Assembly (NCBI RefSeq): GCF_900112005.1
Contig: NZ_FOKK01000009.1
Coordinates: forward strand, 42,456 to 106,455
Direction: 5' to 3'
Length of the DNA stretch: 64,000 nt
Source of the DNA: Algoriphagus aquimarinus
GTDB lineage: Bacteria; Bacteroidota; Bacteroidia; Cytophagales; Cyclobacteriaceae
Of this stretch, positions 63,115 through 64,000 are shown in pieces (the stretch's first letter is position 1; the number at the start of each line of letters is the position of its first letter). Made by a program: the position numbers and the translations under genes. The notes beneath the pieces are model-generated. The model was given only the letters and a program-made list of their open reading frames with translations. It had not been told where the DNA came from and made no database searches.

Positions 63115-63593
63115 ACCAACTGGTCGTTCACCTCTAGCGTTTTCTCGTATTTATCCACTCGAACTCCGAATTTCCTCAAGAAGTCAACCCCTTCGTCAGA
63201 TCCAATTCCTTTGTATTCTGCATAAGAAAACAAGTAAATCACTCTAGAAATACCCATAGAGAAAATAATTCTTGCACATGCTAGGCAAGGAGAAAGTGTA
63301 ACGAAAAGTGTAGATCCTTCTACCGCAGTGTTATTTTTCACAGCATAAAGAATCGCATTTTGCTCAGCGTGAAGAGCTAGTGAGCAACTCCCCTTGCTGT
63401 CACGAGCACATCCATTCTCTTTAAACTCCACATCGCAGTTGTGCGTACCTGCAGGTGGTCCATTATAACCAATGGAAATAATACGGGTGTCTTTGGTGAG
63501 AACAGCTCCCACATGCTTCTTGATACAATGAGAGCGCTTGGCCAAATTAACCGCCAATTCCATAAAAATATCATCAAAATCAGGTCTATTCAT
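63111..63593 (-). CDS. dCMP deaminase (deoxycytidylate deaminase family)
   Basis: This 160-residue zinc enzyme deaminates dCMP to dUMP for dTTP synthesis. The zinc site is HAEQNAIL (His75, catalytic Glu77) and SPCLACARI (Cys103, Cys106). The GYNGPPAGTHNC stretch near 42 is characteristic of dCMP deaminases, distinguishing it from cytidine or tRNA deaminases. It is cytoplasmic. The 3' end overlaps murB tail-to-tail by 4 bp, so the transcripts must share or overrun a terminator region. The start is the ATG at 63593. Confidence 0.95.
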   Translation of the reverse strand: MNRPDFDDIFMELAVNLAKRSHCIKKHVGAVLTKDTRIISIGYNGPPAGTHNCDVEFKENGCARDSKGSCSLALHAEQNAILYAVKNNTAVEGSTLFVTLSPCLACARIIFSMGISRVIYLFSYAEYKGIGSDEGVDFLRKFGVRVDKYEKTLEVNDQLV

Positions 63594-63731
63594 ATCTTAA
63601 AGTTTCGGCAAAATTAGCATTTGCTAACGAAGGGAAGCAGAAATCTTGAATATTAGCTGTAAGTTTTTCGTTAAATAGTAAATTCTAACTTTCTCTTACA
63701 TTCCTCGTTTTGGAAGATAAACCTTGAAACT

Positions 63732-64000
63732 ATGAATCGCCTACATATTAATCACCTCTTCATCTTTCTTGTTTTTGCACTAGCCCTTAGCTCTTGCAGT
63801 GCTATAGAAATTTTTGAGGAGAACAATGAGATCCCAATCAAAAGGCCCTATAAATCATTTGTGATCATCAACCAGGAAGTTGGAATGCGTGGTTTTTCCT
63901 CTGAACTCATCGATGAACAGGTTCAAATACACCTGCAGGAAGCGCTCGAAGCACAAGGGCTAGTTTATGATAAAACGGAGCCTGAATTGGTGATACGTTA
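63732..64000 (+). CDS. Lipoprotein, DUF4136-like (cut by window end)
   Basis: This is the first 89 codons of a lipoprotein gene that runs past the window end. The signal peptide ends at the lipobox LSSC (Cys22), followed by a mature region with SFVIINQEVGMRGFSS, QVQIHLQEALEAQGL and PELVIRY. This order (strand, helix, then PDLVVxY-like strand) resembles DUF4136, a family of small envelope lipoproteins with unknown function. The call is tentative because only the N-terminal third to half is visible. Confidence 0.65.
   Translation, partial: MNRLHINHLFIFLVFALALSSCSAIEIFEENNEIPIKRPYKSFVIINQEVGMRGFSSELIDEQVQIHLQEALEAQGLVYDKTEPELVIR

Overview
The window looks like chromosomal DNA of a free-living, probably aquatic member of the Bacteroidota, most likely a Cytophagales/Cyclobacteriaceae organism of the Algoriphagus type. 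This rests on gene content: a TonB-dependent receptor with an N-terminal carboxypeptidase-like domain, many short lipoprotein signals ending in SC or NC, DUF4856/imelysin/HTTM, DUF3472, DUF6807, 6-bladed propeller proteins, the ligase-associated DNA repair cluster and stand-alone receiver/PAS-kinase pairs. Base composition is AT-rich, Shine-Dalgarno sequences are weak, and -7 elements of the TAnnTTTG type are visible. The genus is an inference. No rRNA, tRNA, CRISPR array, transposase or prophage was found.

Layout. 1-1850: a small accessory patch with a broken Vsr-type nickase gene, a C-protein-like regulator with two palindromic operators, and two unknown genes. 1.85-3.56 kb: a modular palindromic repeat field enclosing a small DUF4235 gene. 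3.58-9.8 kb: a putative iron-uptake operon (DUF4856 lipoprotein, imelysin, HTTM membrane protein, TonB receptor) behind two copies of a candidate metal-repressor operator. 10.3-18 kb: a sialidase-like lipoprotein, small proteins, a response regulator/histidine kinase pair, an Hsp20 with a possible sigma-54 promoter, an AhpD-like protein, and an MdaB/YgiN quinone pair divergent from a LysR regulator. 18-28.7 kb: an epimerase, a flavoprotein, a FUSC transporter and the complete four-gene ligase-associated repair cluster (exonuclease, ligase, helicase, PdeM).

28.8-29.9 kb is a six-copy, 186-bp tandem array with higher-order dimer structure, built from the same modules as the first field. 30-41 kb holds a large propeller/cytochrome c/discoidin lipoprotein, a cluster of short hairpins, DUF4230, an unknown alpha-helical lipoprotein pair, an aldo/keto reductase, DUF3472, an aldose epimerase, and MsrA plus MsrB. 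41.4-44.8 kb is a sugar-type operon (Gfo/Idh/MocA oxidoreductase, sugar isomerase, DUF6807) with a LacI-like operator upstream.

Divergent from it is an operon for SatD, DUF3307, a bile-acid:sodium symporter-like protein and an acyltransferase. It is preceded by three perfectly phased 28-bp units, each with a 20-bp palindrome, ending exactly at the satD start codon. This iteron/SatD arrangement is my best candidate for an undescribed regulatory system. 48.4-64 kb is mostly housekeeping: HPPD, topoisomerase IB, MscS, a BrkB-type protein, a GH2 enzyme, a phosphohexomutase, a propeller lipoprotein, ergothioneine genes egtB-egtD, an aspartoacylase-like enzyme, MurB, a dCMP deaminase, and a lipoprotein cut by the window end.
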